NCBI RefSeq assembly: GCF_042684665.1 | Contig: NZ_JBHULY010000034.1 | Location: forward strand, 1-64,000 | Length of the DNA: 64,000 bases | Source: Jejuia rubra | GTDB taxonomy: Bacteria > Bacteroidota > Bacteroidia > Flavobacteriales > Flavobacteriaceae | Direction: 5' to 3' | Shown: in pieces, positions 16,268-24,011 of the stretch | Position numbering within the stretch: position 1 is the first letter of the stretch | How the letters are laid out: each line of letters opens with the position of its first letter | Notes under the pieces: generated by a model | Database searches by the model: none | Told to the model about the DNA's origin: nothing | Seen by the model: the letters and a program-made list of their open reading frames with translations, nothing else | Program-made: the position numbers and the translations under genes

Positions 16268-16450
16268 ATGGCAAAGAAAGGTAATAGAATACAGGTAATT
16301 TTAGAATGTACGGAGCATAAGGAGTCTGGACAACCAGGAACTTCAAGGTACATTACCACCAAGAACAAAAAGAACACGCCAGACAGAATGGAGTTAAAGA
16401 AATTTAACCCAATCTTAAAGCGAATGACGGTTCATAAAGAAATTAAGTAA
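16268..16450 (+). CDS. rpmG: 50S ribosomal protein L33
   Basis: 60 residues starting MAKKGNRIQVILECTEHK, with the conserved TSRYITTKNKKNTPDRMELKKFNP core. A large-subunit protein. One cysteine is seen (in LECTEH); the second half of the zinc ribbon lacks the Cys pair, so it is the zinc-free type. 24 bases separate it from rpmB. Confidence 0.98.
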   Translation: MAKKGNRIQVILECTEHKESGQPGTSRYITTKNKKNTPDRMELKKFNPILKRMTVHKEIK

Positions 16451-16483
16451 TACGTTTTACAAGCTAAAACAAAAATATAAGCC

Positions 16484-16636
16484 ATGGCAAAGAAAGCAGT
16501 AGCATCGTTACAAACAGGTTCCAAAAGATTAACAAAAGCCATTAAAATGGTGAAGTCTCCTAAAACAGGGGCTTACATGTTTGTAGAATCCGTAATGAGC
16601 CCAGACCAAGTAAACGATTTCTTAAACAAGAAATAA
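16484..16636 (+). CDS. DUF4295 family protein (50 residues)
   Basis: A short gene encoding 50 residues: MAKKAVASLQTGSKRLTKAIK at the start, then a PKTGAYMFVESVMSPDQVNDFL segment. This tiny basic protein is conserved in Bacteroidota immediately downstream of rpmG, as here (33-base gap). Its location and charge suggest ribosome association, but the function is not established to my knowledge. A terminator follows 23 bases after the stop. Confidence 0.9.
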   Translation: MAKKAVASLQTGSKRLTKAIKMVKSPKTGAYMFVESVMSPDQVNDFLNKK

Positions 16637-16659
16637 ACGTTTATTTTTCAAGATATATA

Positions 16660-16693
16660 AAAGCTACCGTCTTTTAAGATGGTAGCTTTTTTT
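16660..16693 (+). terminator. Terminator of the rpmB operon
   Basis: 14-base arms AAAGCTACCGTCTT and AAGATGGTAGCTTT (one G-T pair), a 2-base gap, then a run of T. Confidence 0.8.
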
Positions 16694-17031
16694 ATATTTA
16701 CAACTCAAATTTTAATGACAGTATTTCAGTTGCATCAGAAGGGCAAGGAAGTTGTCATCAAGTATTTGGGCGTTACCACAAGGGTCGGGCTTTCCGCTGT
16801 ATCTTTTTAAAGTGTCATTGCGAGGAGCTGGCGACGTGGCAATCTTAAACAGGAAAAGTTTCAAACCAAAATTAATGGGTTGCTATTTCTTTAAAAAGGA
16901 TGCCACTTCAATCGCTAACGCAGAAGACCATTCAGTCCTTAATCGACCGTTTAGTCTTATTAATTACAAACCCTAATGATTGAGTAAGGACGATTAAACG
17001 TTTAAACTCATCAACGAATAAACAATTACAA
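16694..17031. repeat. Intergenic region with GC-rich dispersed repeat, copy C
   Basis: 338 bases without a gene after the operon terminator. The core GGGTCGGGCTTTCCGCT lies at 16782-16798, preceded by TTTGGGCGTTACC and ended by CGCTAACGCAG near 16,915, the same order of blocks as copy A at 2.7 kb. A second inserted-looking block, GTCATTGCGAGGAGCTGGCGACGTGGCAATC (16,813-16,843 approx.), is another common dispersed bacterial repeat. The last ~60 bases before ftsY are AT-rich and probably hold its promoter. Confidence 0.6.
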
Positions 17032-17985
17032 ATGAGTTTTTTCAAAAAAATATTCTCCTCAGAAAAAAAGGAAACCCTCGATAAAGGACTGGAAAAATCA
17101 AAAAGCAGTTTTTTTGGTAAACTAAGCAAGGCCGTAGCCGGAAAGTCCAAAGTGGATGATGAAGTTTTGGACAATCTGGAAGAAGTATTGGTCACCAGTG
17201 ATGTTGGCGTAAATACTACTCTCAAAATTATCGAACGTATCGAAGAACGCGTATCCAAGGACAAATACTTGGGTACGGACGAACTCAATCAAATCCTGCG
17301 CGAGGAAATTGCCGGGCTGTTATCGGAAACCAATTCCGGTGAGGAATCCGAATTCACCATCCCAGAAGGCAAGAAGCCATACGTGATGATGGTAGTAGGT
17401 GTAAACGGGGTGGGTAAAACCACTACAATTGGTAAATTGGCCAGTCAGTTTAAAAAACAAGGACTTAATGTAGTGCTGGGTGCAGCAGATACATTTAGAG
17501 CTGCCGCAATAGACCAATTACAGGTTTGGGCGGATAGGGTAGATGTTCCCATAGTAAAACAATCTATGGGTAGCGATCCCGCTTCGGTAGCATTTGATAC
17601 CCTAAAAAGTGCAGTAACCCAAAATGCAGATGTGGTCATCATTGATACCGCCGGACGCTTGCATAATAAAGTCAACCTAATGAACGAGTTGACCAAAGTA
17701 AAGCGCGTGATGCAAAAGGTGGTGGACGATGCCCCACACGATGTACTTTTAGTTTTGGACGGTTCCACAGGGCAAAACGCCTTTGAACAAGCCAAGCAAT
17801 TCACGGCGGCAACAGAAGTAACTTCCTTAGCAGTCACCAAATTGGATGGCACGGCCAAGGGTGGTGTGGTGATTGGTATTTCAGACCAATTTCAAATTCC
17901 GGTAAAGTATATTGGCGTCGGTGAAGGTGTTGATGATTTACAGGTATTCAATAAATACGAGTTTGTGGACTCCTTCTTCAAATAG
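17032..17985 (+). CDS. ftsY: Signal recognition particle receptor FtsY
   Basis: SRP GTPase that docks ribosome-nascent chain-SRP complexes at the membrane for cotranslational insertion. 317 residues: a short basic N-terminal segment (the acidic A domain of E. coli FtsY is essentially missing), the N domain helices, and the G domain with P-loop GVNGVGKT at 123-130, DTFRAAA, DTAGR and TKLDGTAKGG. Length fits A-domain-less FtsY proteins. ftsY downstream of rpmB-rpmG-DUF4295 is a conserved Bacteroidota arrangement; rimO, which often follows, lies at 19.6 kb with two genes intervening. Confidence 0.97.
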   Translation: MSFFKKIFSSEKKETLDKGLEKSKSSFFGKLSKAVAGKSKVDDEVLDNLEEVLVTSDVGVNTTLKIIERIEERVSKDKYLGTDELNQILREEIAGLLSETNSGEESEFTIPEGKKPYVMMVVGVNGVGKTTTIGKLASQFKKQGLNVVLGAADTFRAAAIDQLQVWADRVDVPIVKQSMGSDPASVAFDTLKSAVTQNADVVIIDTAGRLHNKVNLMNELTKVKRVMQKVVDDAPHDVLLVLDGSTGQNAFEQAKQFTAATEVTSLAVTKLDGTAKGGVVIGISDQFQIPVKYIGVGEGVDDLQVFNKYEFVDSFFK

Positions 17986-17988
17986 AAT

Positions 17989-18333
17989 TTGAATCGTTTT
18001 TTGTCACAGAAGAACTTAAGAGCGATGGCGCTAATTTTATTAGTGTACTCCTTTTTTGTTGTTTTTGGGCGTTTAGCAAGAATATTATGGGTTTATTTGG
18101 ATTTTAGTAAAAATCCTTTGCTTCCACAGTATTTATACAAATACGTCAATTTTCCATCATATTTTATTATTCCATCTTTTTGCGCAATAATTCTTATTGT
18201 TTATCAGCATATGAGACGAAAAGTGCTAAATGCTAAACTCATTTTTTCCTGTTTTCTAATAAGCTGTATTCATTTTTTGTTTGGTGGTTACATAGAAATG
18301 TTTATTCATAATTTTAACCCTTACTCGAATTAA
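17989..18333 (+). CDS. Small integral membrane protein of unknown function
   Basis: Up to 114 residues with three or four hydrophobic segments (about 14-35, 55-72, 83-100). I recognise no family. The start is uncertain: TTG at 17989, three bases after the ftsY stop, or ATG at 18025 (MALILLVYSFF), which would shorten it by 12 residues. Coupling to ftsY favours the TTG. It overlaps the convergent serine hydrolase gene by four bases. This gene and the next sit between ftsY and rimO and look like an insertion into an otherwise conserved neighbourhood. Confidence 0.6.
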   Translation: MNRFLSQKNLRAMALILLVYSFFVVFGRLARILWVYLDFSKNPLLPQYLYKYVNFPSYFIIPSFCAIILIVYQHMRRKVLNAKLIFSCFLISCIHFLFGGYIEMFIHNFNPYSN

Positions 18334-19418
18334 TCCACCAACTTATTGATCTCCCCCCAAAGCTCATTATCAAAACTGCTGGGGCCTAAAAGGGATTCTC
18401 CAGCATCGTCTCCCATTCTAATAATTACTAAGTTTTGACTCGGAAGCACATACATTTTTTGGTCGTCCTTACCCAATCCAGCATATAAGTCATCAGGCGC
18501 ATTAGGGATTAATTTCCCTTGGAATTCAAACGTCAATCCCGGCCCTCGGTAGCTGTCCTTTCCATTCAACCAGTACAAATAACCGTAGGCTTTATTGAGA
18601 TTTTGTGAAGAGTTGGTCATCGCATTAAAGTAGGCTTCGTCATTCAAAATAACTTCACCGTCCCATACCCCCTTATTGAGGTTCAAAAGTCCAAAACGTG
18701 CCATACTTCGGGCCGTACTGAAATAGAGATTGTTATACCCAAAAGGTACCCAAGCCCCTTGCATTCCAATTTTATCCCGCAATTTTTCATTAAAATAGGT
18801 TTTAAATTCTGTATTGACCGCACCCGCTACGATGTCATGAAGTATGGTGTACGCCCCATTGTGGTAATACCAAAACGTTCCGGGTTCATTTTTGAATTCA
18901 AAGCAATCTTTGTCCGTACAGTTGTTATTGGGTACGGTATAATCCAAACCTGTGGTCATCGTTAAATGATGCCTAATCTTGATGTTGCTTTCTTGCTCGG
19001 GAGTGAGATGGGACCATCCTTCACCTAAATACACATTAGATGCTTCATCAATGGCCAAATGCCCTTCAACTTGGGCAATTCCTGTAGTAAAGGCAGCTAA
19101 ATTTTTAGCGGCAGAATTCCAAACCAAATTGGTGCCAGCATCTGCACCATTGCCGTACCATTCCACTACTATTTTGCCGTCTTTCAATATCAAAAAAGCT
19201 TTGGAGCCTCTATCTTCCACAAAGTCGAGCAATGGCTGAAGTGCAGCAACATTCCAATTCAATTCTGCAACTGATGTGGTTTCCCAAGTATCGGAGTTTA
19301 TTGGCGGAAAATATAATCCAGTTTCTGGTGAGGGTTTTGGGGTGCCAGTAGTGTCCACTGAAGAACAACTAAAGCTCACTATAAACAATAAAATAAGGAC
19401 GAAGATTGTCTTTTTCAT
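18330..19418 (-). CDS. Serine hydrolase (class C beta-lactamase family) lipoprotein
   Basis: 362 residues from ATG 19418 (a start 15 bases upstream is possible). The signal peptide ends in a lipobox IVSFSC, so it is predicted to be a lipoprotein. The penicillin-binding/beta-lactamase fold is supported by an SxxK motif in VWNSAAKNLAAF, a Y-x-N motif in WYYHNGAYTIL, and the family segments HHLTMTTGLDY and RSMARFGLLNLNKG. Family members are esterases, D-aminopeptidases or penicillin-recognising enzymes; this one is more likely a peptidase/esterase than a resistance enzyme. Monocistronic. Confidence 0.88.
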   Translation of the reverse strand: MKKTIFVLILLFIVSFSCSSVDTTGTPKPSPETGLYFPPINSDTWETTSVAELNWNVAALQPLLDFVEDRGSKAFLILKDGKIVVEWYGNGADAGTNLVWNSAAKNLAAFTTGIAQVEGHLAIDEASNVYLGEGWSHLTPEQESNIKIRHHLTMTTGLDYTVPNNNCTDKDCFEFKNEPGTFWYYHNGAYTILHDIVAGAVNTEFKTYFNEKLRDKIGMQGAWVPFGYNNLYFSTARSMARFGLLNLNKGVWDGEVILNDEAYFNAMTNSSQNLNKAYGYLYWLNGKDSYRGPGLTFEFQGKLIPNAPDDLYAGLGKDDQKMYVLPSQNLVIIRMGDDAGESLLGPSSFDNELWGEINKLVD

Positions 19419-19539
19419 AACGTAGGATTTCAATTTAGGACATTCAAATATATAAAAGGTTTAACAGAAAATAGTTCAAAGTTCTAAGTTTCAAGTTCAA
19501 AGTACCCCGAAATCCATGATGAAATCGTAAATCATTACC

Positions 19540-19547
19540 TATCTTTG
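19540..19547 (+). promoter_or_regulatory. -7 box of rimO
   Basis: TATCTTTG, an exact TAnnTTTG match 19 bases before the ATG; GCACCTCGTTTT follows, the same sequence that follows the rpmB -7 box. Confidence 0.55.
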
Positions 19548-19566
19548 CACCTCGTTTTAAAAAGGT

Positions 19567-20871
19567 ATGCGCACAAAATCACTCAAAAAGAATAGAATAA
19601 ATGTTGTCACACTTGGTTGTAGCAAAAACGTGTATGATAGTGAGGTGCTGATGGGTCAACTTAAAGCCAGCGGTAAGGATGTGGTGCACGAACAGGAAGG
19701 CAATATTGTTGTCATAAATACTTGTGGATTCATCAATAATGCCAAGGAAGAGAGCGTCAATACCATTTTGGAATTCATGCAGAAAAAAGAAGCTGGAGAT
19801 GTGGATAAAGTGTTTGTGACAGGTTGTTTAAGTGAACGTTATAAACCCGATTTGCAAAAGGAAATCCCCAATGTGGATCAATATTTTGGGACAACTGAAT
19901 TGCCGAGTTTATTAAAAGCCTTGGGTGCAGATTACAAACACGAATTGATTGGCGAACGCCTGACCACCACCCCGAAAAATTATGCCTATTTAAAAATTGC
20001 CGAAGGTTGCGATAGGCCATGCTCATTTTGTGCCATCCCTTTGATGCGCGGGAAACATCGCAGTACACCTATCGAAGACATTGTGATAGAAGCCGAAAAA
20101 TTGGCATCCAATGGTGTAAAAGAGCTGATATTGATTGCCCAGGATTTGACCTATTATGGGTTGGATTTATACAAAAAACGAAATCTTGCTGAACTGTTGG
20201 AAGCTTTGGTTAAGGTAGAAGGCATCGAATGGATCCGTCTTCATTATGCGTTTCCAACAGGTTTTCCAATGGATGTTTTGGAAGTGATGCAACGGGAGCC
20301 AAAAATCTGCAATTATCTAGATATTCCATTGCAGCATATTTCAGATTCTATTTTGAAAAGTATGCGTCGTGGCACAACACAGGAGAAGACGACAAAGCTG
20401 TTGCAAGAGTTTAGAGCTAAAGTTCCAGAAATGGCCATTAGAACCACACTGATTGTGGGTTACCCTGGCGAAACAGAGGAAGATTTTCAAACCTTGAAGG
20501 AGTGGGTTAGAGCGATGCGATTTGAGCGTTTGGGTTGCTTTACATACTCGCACGAAGAAAATACACATGCCTATAATTTTGAGGATGATGTGCCCGAAGA
20601 GGTCAAGATTGGTAGGGCCAACCAAATCATGGAAATCCAATCCCAGATTTCTTGGGAATTAAATCAAGAAAATATAGGGCAGGAATTTAAAGTGGTTATT
20701 GACAGAAAAGAGGGTAATTATTTTGTCGGACGTACGGAATACGATTCGCCTGATGTGGATAATGAAGTTTTGATTAATGCCTCAAAAACCTATTTAAAAA
20801 CTGGGGAATTCGCCAAAGTCAAAATCATCGATGCAGAAGACTTTGACCTTTATGCTGAGGTTGTGTCATAA
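19567..20871 (+). CDS. rimO: Ribosomal protein S12 methylthiotransferase RimO
   Basis: Radical-SAM enzyme that methylthiolates an aspartate of ribosomal protein S12. 434 residues: the N-terminal UPF0004 domain holds three cluster cysteines (C18, C53, C87), the radical-SAM core has C148, C152 and C155 (GCDRPCSFC), and a C-terminal TRAM domain spans about 370-434. The TLGCSKNVYDSE start distinguishes RimO from MiaB. It has its own promoter and ends at a bidirectional terminator shared with the next, convergent gene. Confidence 0.97.
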   Translation: MRTKSLKKNRINVVTLGCSKNVYDSEVLMGQLKASGKDVVHEQEGNIVVINTCGFINNAKEESVNTILEFMQKKEAGDVDKVFVTGCLSERYKPDLQKEIPNVDQYFGTTELPSLLKALGADYKHELIGERLTTTPKNYAYLKIAEGCDRPCSFCAIPLMRGKHRSTPIEDIVIEAEKLASNGVKELILIAQDLTYYGLDLYKKRNLAELLEALVKVEGIEWIRLHYAFPTGFPMDVLEVMQREPKICNYLDIPLQHISDSILKSMRRGTTQEKTTKLLQEFRAKVPEMAIRTTLIVGYPGETEEDFQTLKEWVRAMRFERLGCFTYSHEENTHAYNFEDDVPEEVKIGRANQIMEIQSQISWELNQENIGQEFKVVIDRKEGNYFVGRTEYDSPDVDNEVLINASKTYLKTGEFAKVKIIDAEDFDLYAEVVS

Positions 20872-20874
20872 CAC

Positions 20875-20909
20875 AAAAAAACCGATTAAGTCGGATACTT
20901 AATCGGCTT
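20875..20909. terminator. Shared terminator between rimO and the convergent gene
   Basis: Perfect arms CCGATTAAGT (20882-20891) and ACTTAATCGG (20897-20906). The minus-strand T tail is seven bases, the plus-strand tail three, so it serves the minus-strand gene best. Confidence 0.75.
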
Positions 20910-20937
20910 TCCTGTCTTAAGGAATCCTCAATTTATA

Positions 20938-22218
20938 CTATGATTCTTCCTTTTTTGCACTTTTTTTATCAAGTTGCTTTTTAATCTTTTTTATAGCATT
21001 TTCAATAGATTTTTCAGGCTCAATAATATTATAGGCGCCCCAAAATTCTGGGTCTGAAAAGCCAGAGGTCTGCTCGGTCAAAATAGTTGACGGCCTTAAC
21101 ATTCTATCTCGGGATTTAGCAACTTTGGTTTCTGGAATTTCCCAATTGGTAATAGCCATTTCGCTATTTAAGGCATAAATGCTGTTGAATAATTTTCCTT
21201 TCCAGTTCACCTTAAAAGTCAACCCTATATTGCTGTAGGCGTAGTGCCACTTGCCGTTCTGCGTCCTGTATTGCACTTTATAGGTAGCTTCGGTAGGATA
21301 TACATCCACTTTTCTAGGTTTCTTTCTAACGAACATTCTACTGGACAATTCCTTGTTTTTTACATTCAAACTATATTTGGCGCTGGTTAAAGCCAGGGTA
21401 TGCGAGTCAATATATAGTTTTCCATAGTACATAGGCGTTTTTACATCAGGTTTTTGCTTAAAGTTTACGACATACACTATATTTTTATTGATATTGGTAG
21501 ATGTCTCATAGTTGAAGTCATATAGGTCAATATCCTCTTCGGTAAAGATATATTCGGGATATTTTACCAAATCGGTATACAAGTTACTGAACGGGCCTCC
21601 TTGCAATTTCAATGCTAAAGTGTCCAGCCTAGAGTAATTTGTATTTTTGCGTGATTTGATAAGTTCAATATGGTCATTTCTTAGACTGCTGTAAGGTTGC
21701 TTATGGATTTTCACCACCGCTTCCGAAAGTGATGCATTTTTACGTCTTTTTTTTATGGTTTCTCTGTAAAAGGCGGTCATTAAAGCGTTTTTGTCATTGT
21801 AAGCCGAACTTTTATTTTCCAATGTTTTCAGGACTAAAGTTCTCGCGTCGAATGGAGGTGCCGCAATGCTTACGGCGGTGAGCTCAGTTAAACTAGGTTT
21901 GAGTTCAATCTTTTCAGCAGTTCCCAAATCGATAATATTCAAAAGTTTTCTTTCGTAACCCAAATGGGTGATTACCAATTTAGCATCGAGGTATTTATAA
22001 GGGATTTTTAAAAGGAACTCTCCATCGGAGTTTGTTACGGTACTGATATTGGTACCATCCACTATAATATCTGTAAAGATCAGTTCGTCACGGGTTTCTT
22101 CATCAATGATCTTCCCGCTTACTTCTTTTATGGCCTGTGAGTCTTGCGCCTGTGCAAAAACAAAAGAGCACAAAAAGGTAAGTACCAAGCCAAATTTTAT
22201 AACGTTCTTATTTTTCAT
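20938..22218 (-). CDS. Exported protein with carboxypeptidase-regulatory-like domain
   Basis: 426 residues: signal peptide about 1-24 (ending FAQAQ), a CarboxypepD_reg-like beta-sandwich (about 32-115: VSGKIIDEETRDELIFTDI), then about 300 residues that I cannot place in a named family, rich in beta-strand-like sequence, ending in a Lys-rich tail. It lacks a plug and barrel, so it is not a TonB-dependent receptor; such proteins are common and poorly characterised in Bacteroidota, probably periplasmic or outer-membrane-associated. Monocistronic, divergent from the surface cluster at 22.7 kb. Confidence 0.8.
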   Translation of the reverse strand: MKNKNVIKFGLVLTFLCSFVFAQAQDSQAIKEVSGKIIDEETRDELIFTDIIVDGTNISTVTNSDGEFLLKIPYKYLDAKLVITHLGYERKLLNIIDLGTAEKIELKPSLTELTAVSIAAPPFDARTLVLKTLENKSSAYNDKNALMTAFYRETIKKRRKNASLSEAVVKIHKQPYSSLRNDHIELIKSRKNTNYSRLDTLALKLQGGPFSNLYTDLVKYPEYIFTEEDIDLYDFNYETSTNINKNIVYVVNFKQKPDVKTPMYYGKLYIDSHTLALTSAKYSLNVKNKELSSRMFVRKKPRKVDVYPTEATYKVQYRTQNGKWHYAYSNIGLTFKVNWKGKLFNSIYALNSEMAITNWEIPETKVAKSRDRMLRPSTILTEQTSGFSDPEFWGAYNIIEPEKSIENAIKKIKKQLDKKSAKKEES

Positions 22219-22717
22219 AGTATAGGAGTTTATTTCTTGTTAATTTACGAAAAAAAGATGTAATAAACTGCCTTTCAGTTAGTTTTAAGAAAAATTTAAT
22301 ATCGCCTTATTCCAAACTTGGTATCAGATTGTATTTTTATTTATGTTGAAATAGTATTAAGGTCTTTTTTATTTAATTCCTAAGCTATCTTTAGTTAGCT
22401 TGAGATGGGATACTTTCAGCTCCGTGTCCCGTCCGTCACATAAATTTTAAAATTCTATATACTTCAACTTTATAAGTATGAAAAGGACCCGAAGCGTCTA
22501 ATATGTGGTTTCTAATAGTAATACTGTCAATTTTGTAGGAGCATTTTCAATGGACAAAGGGTGGACATCAACGGATTTATTTTTTTTATTAATTCCATAT
22601 CGATACATTAGTGTAACCTAACTTGATATCTATGCCATCCAACCACACTATAAAACCTAGTGCAGTTACCGTATTGCGCCTAAAGCTTTCACCCGAGTTG
22701 TTATCCTCTTGATTGTT
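22219..22717. other. 500-base divergent intergenic region
   Basis: This region separates two divergent exported-protein genes. No open frame looks real. A wobble-containing hairpin lies at about 22,408-22,431 (GGGATAC...GTGTCCC, loop of ten). No TAnnTTTG box lies just before the 22,718 ATG, so the surface cluster may use another sigma factor or a promoter further upstream. The size and the position of the hairpin make this the likely control region of the cluster. Confidence 0.35.
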
Positions 22718-23362
22718 ATGAAGAAACATTTACTATTCACTTTTGTTTTTCTATTTAGTGCTGCCCTTTATGGACAGCAGTTGTACATGGAGTATGGTTC
22801 TACCATCTCGTCGTTCGATTATAAAAACTCACAAGGAGAACGATTGAATAACCTTTTATCTCGTTCAAAATCCTATTTCGGTATGGGGTACAGGCATACC
22901 CTCAATGGTGCAAAGACTTTATTTTTGAATGCCGGCATTTCCTATAATAATTATGGTGCTATAGGTAGTGAAAGTAGTGTGGACAATTATTTTGAATGGG
23001 ATGTAAGTTATTTGGGAGCTAATGCAGGTTTGGATTTAAAAATATTCCAATTGCGTGATCTTATTTTTTATGCGAATGGATCTACGGCACTTGAATTTAT
23101 GGTGAGGGGCAATCAGACTATAAATAATGATGTGTTCAATTTGGTGGGTGAAGATGAATTCAATAACAATATTTTGTTTTTAAGGGCGGGAGTACTGATG
23201 CAATACCCCATTTCAAGCTCAACGGCAATTTACGTGGGCTATAAATATGGGAGTTCTGTGCTGATAAATAGTGGCGAAAGTGAGGAAAAACTGAAGCTAA
23301 ACGCACATCAATTTGGTATAGGTTTCATCATCAATTTGCCTACGTGCTATTGTGATTTTTAG
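22718..23362 (+). CDS. Predicted outer membrane beta-barrel protein, first gene of the surface cluster
   Basis: 214 residues from ATG 22718; a TTG nine bases upstream would add three. Signal peptide about 1-19 (ending LYGQQ). The mature part shows alternating hydrophobic/polar beta strands with aromatic girdles (MGYRHTLNG, LNAGISYNNYG, IYVGYKYGSSV, FGIGFIINL), consistent with an eight-strand barrel of the OmpA/OprF-like size class. I recognise no specific family. The following T9SS cargo gene starts 93 bases later. Possibly a surface anchor or accessory for the proteins encoded downstream. Confidence 0.7.
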   Translation: MKKHLLFTFVFLFSAALYGQQLYMEYGSTISSFDYKNSQGERLNNLLSRSKSYFGMGYRHTLNGAKTLFLNAGISYNNYGAIGSESSVDNYFEWDVSYLGANAGLDLKIFQLRDLIFYANGSTALEFMVRGNQTINNDVFNLVGEDEFNNNILFLRAGVLMQYPISSSTAIYVGYKYGSSVLINSGESEEKLKLNAHQFGIGFIINLPTCYCDF

Positions 23363-23455
23363 CGATTTTATGAAGTGGACAAATAATGGACAGTCGATGA
23401 ACGAACAGATAAATTAAATAAATTAGTATGACACTTTAAGCTGTGAAAAGAAAAA

Positions 23456-23992
23456 ATGAAGATTAAAAATATAAACGTATTAGGTTTTTTGATGTTGGCG
23501 TTGGGGGTCGTATGTTCAGCCGGTGGGCAAGATACGGCTGGCCAAAAGACATATAAAATCATCCGATCAAGTTTAGGTTCAGGAGGGTCTTCGAAAACCT
23601 TCGCCACATCAAAAGGCCAGTATAAAGTAAGCCAAAGCATCGGACAATCCAGCGTTATTGGAACCTACTCTAAGATTGGTTACCATTTGAGGCAAGGCTA
23701 CCAACAGCCTTCGTCCAAAATTCGTGTAGCCAAAACTTCAGATGAAAACAATCTCTTGGCCACTGTCCTTCCTAATCCTTTTAACCATAAAATTTCGGTG
23801 TCTTTCAATGAAAAGACTGATGCCCCTATTTCAGTTTTAATTTATGATATCGGTGGAAAGCTCATTTATACAGAAGAGTTTTCACCATCAAAAAATATTC
23901 AAATAGACCTTAGGCATGTATCCATGGGTTCATATCTGCTCAAGGCATTTTCAAACGGAAAAGCGTTTAACGCAAAGCTTATAAAACTATAG
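23456..23992 (+). CDS. Small T9SS cargo protein with type A sorting domain
   Basis: 178 residues. Signal peptide about 1-24. The middle part (about 35-80) contains SSLGSGGSSKTF and QSIGQSSVIGTY, a pattern I associate with small flavobacterial secreted proteins encoded next to tail-fibre-like genes. The C-terminal ~75 residues are a T9SS type A sorting domain: LPNPFNHKISVSF, the IYDIGGKLI strand, GSYLLKAF and the terminal KLIKL. It is predicted to cross the outer membrane through the T9SS and be attached or released. 19 bases separate it from the next gene, so they are cotranscribed. Confidence 0.85.
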   Translation: MKIKNINVLGFLMLALGVVCSAGGQDTAGQKTYKIIRSSLGSGGSSKTFATSKGQYKVSQSIGQSSVIGTYSKIGYHLRQGYQQPSSKIRVAKTSDENNLLATVLPNPFNHKISVSFNEKTDAPISVLIYDIGGKLIYTEEFSPSKNIQIDLRHVSMGSYLLKAFSNGKAFNAKLIKL

Positions 23993-24011
23993 TACCCAAA
24001 AATCATTTGTT

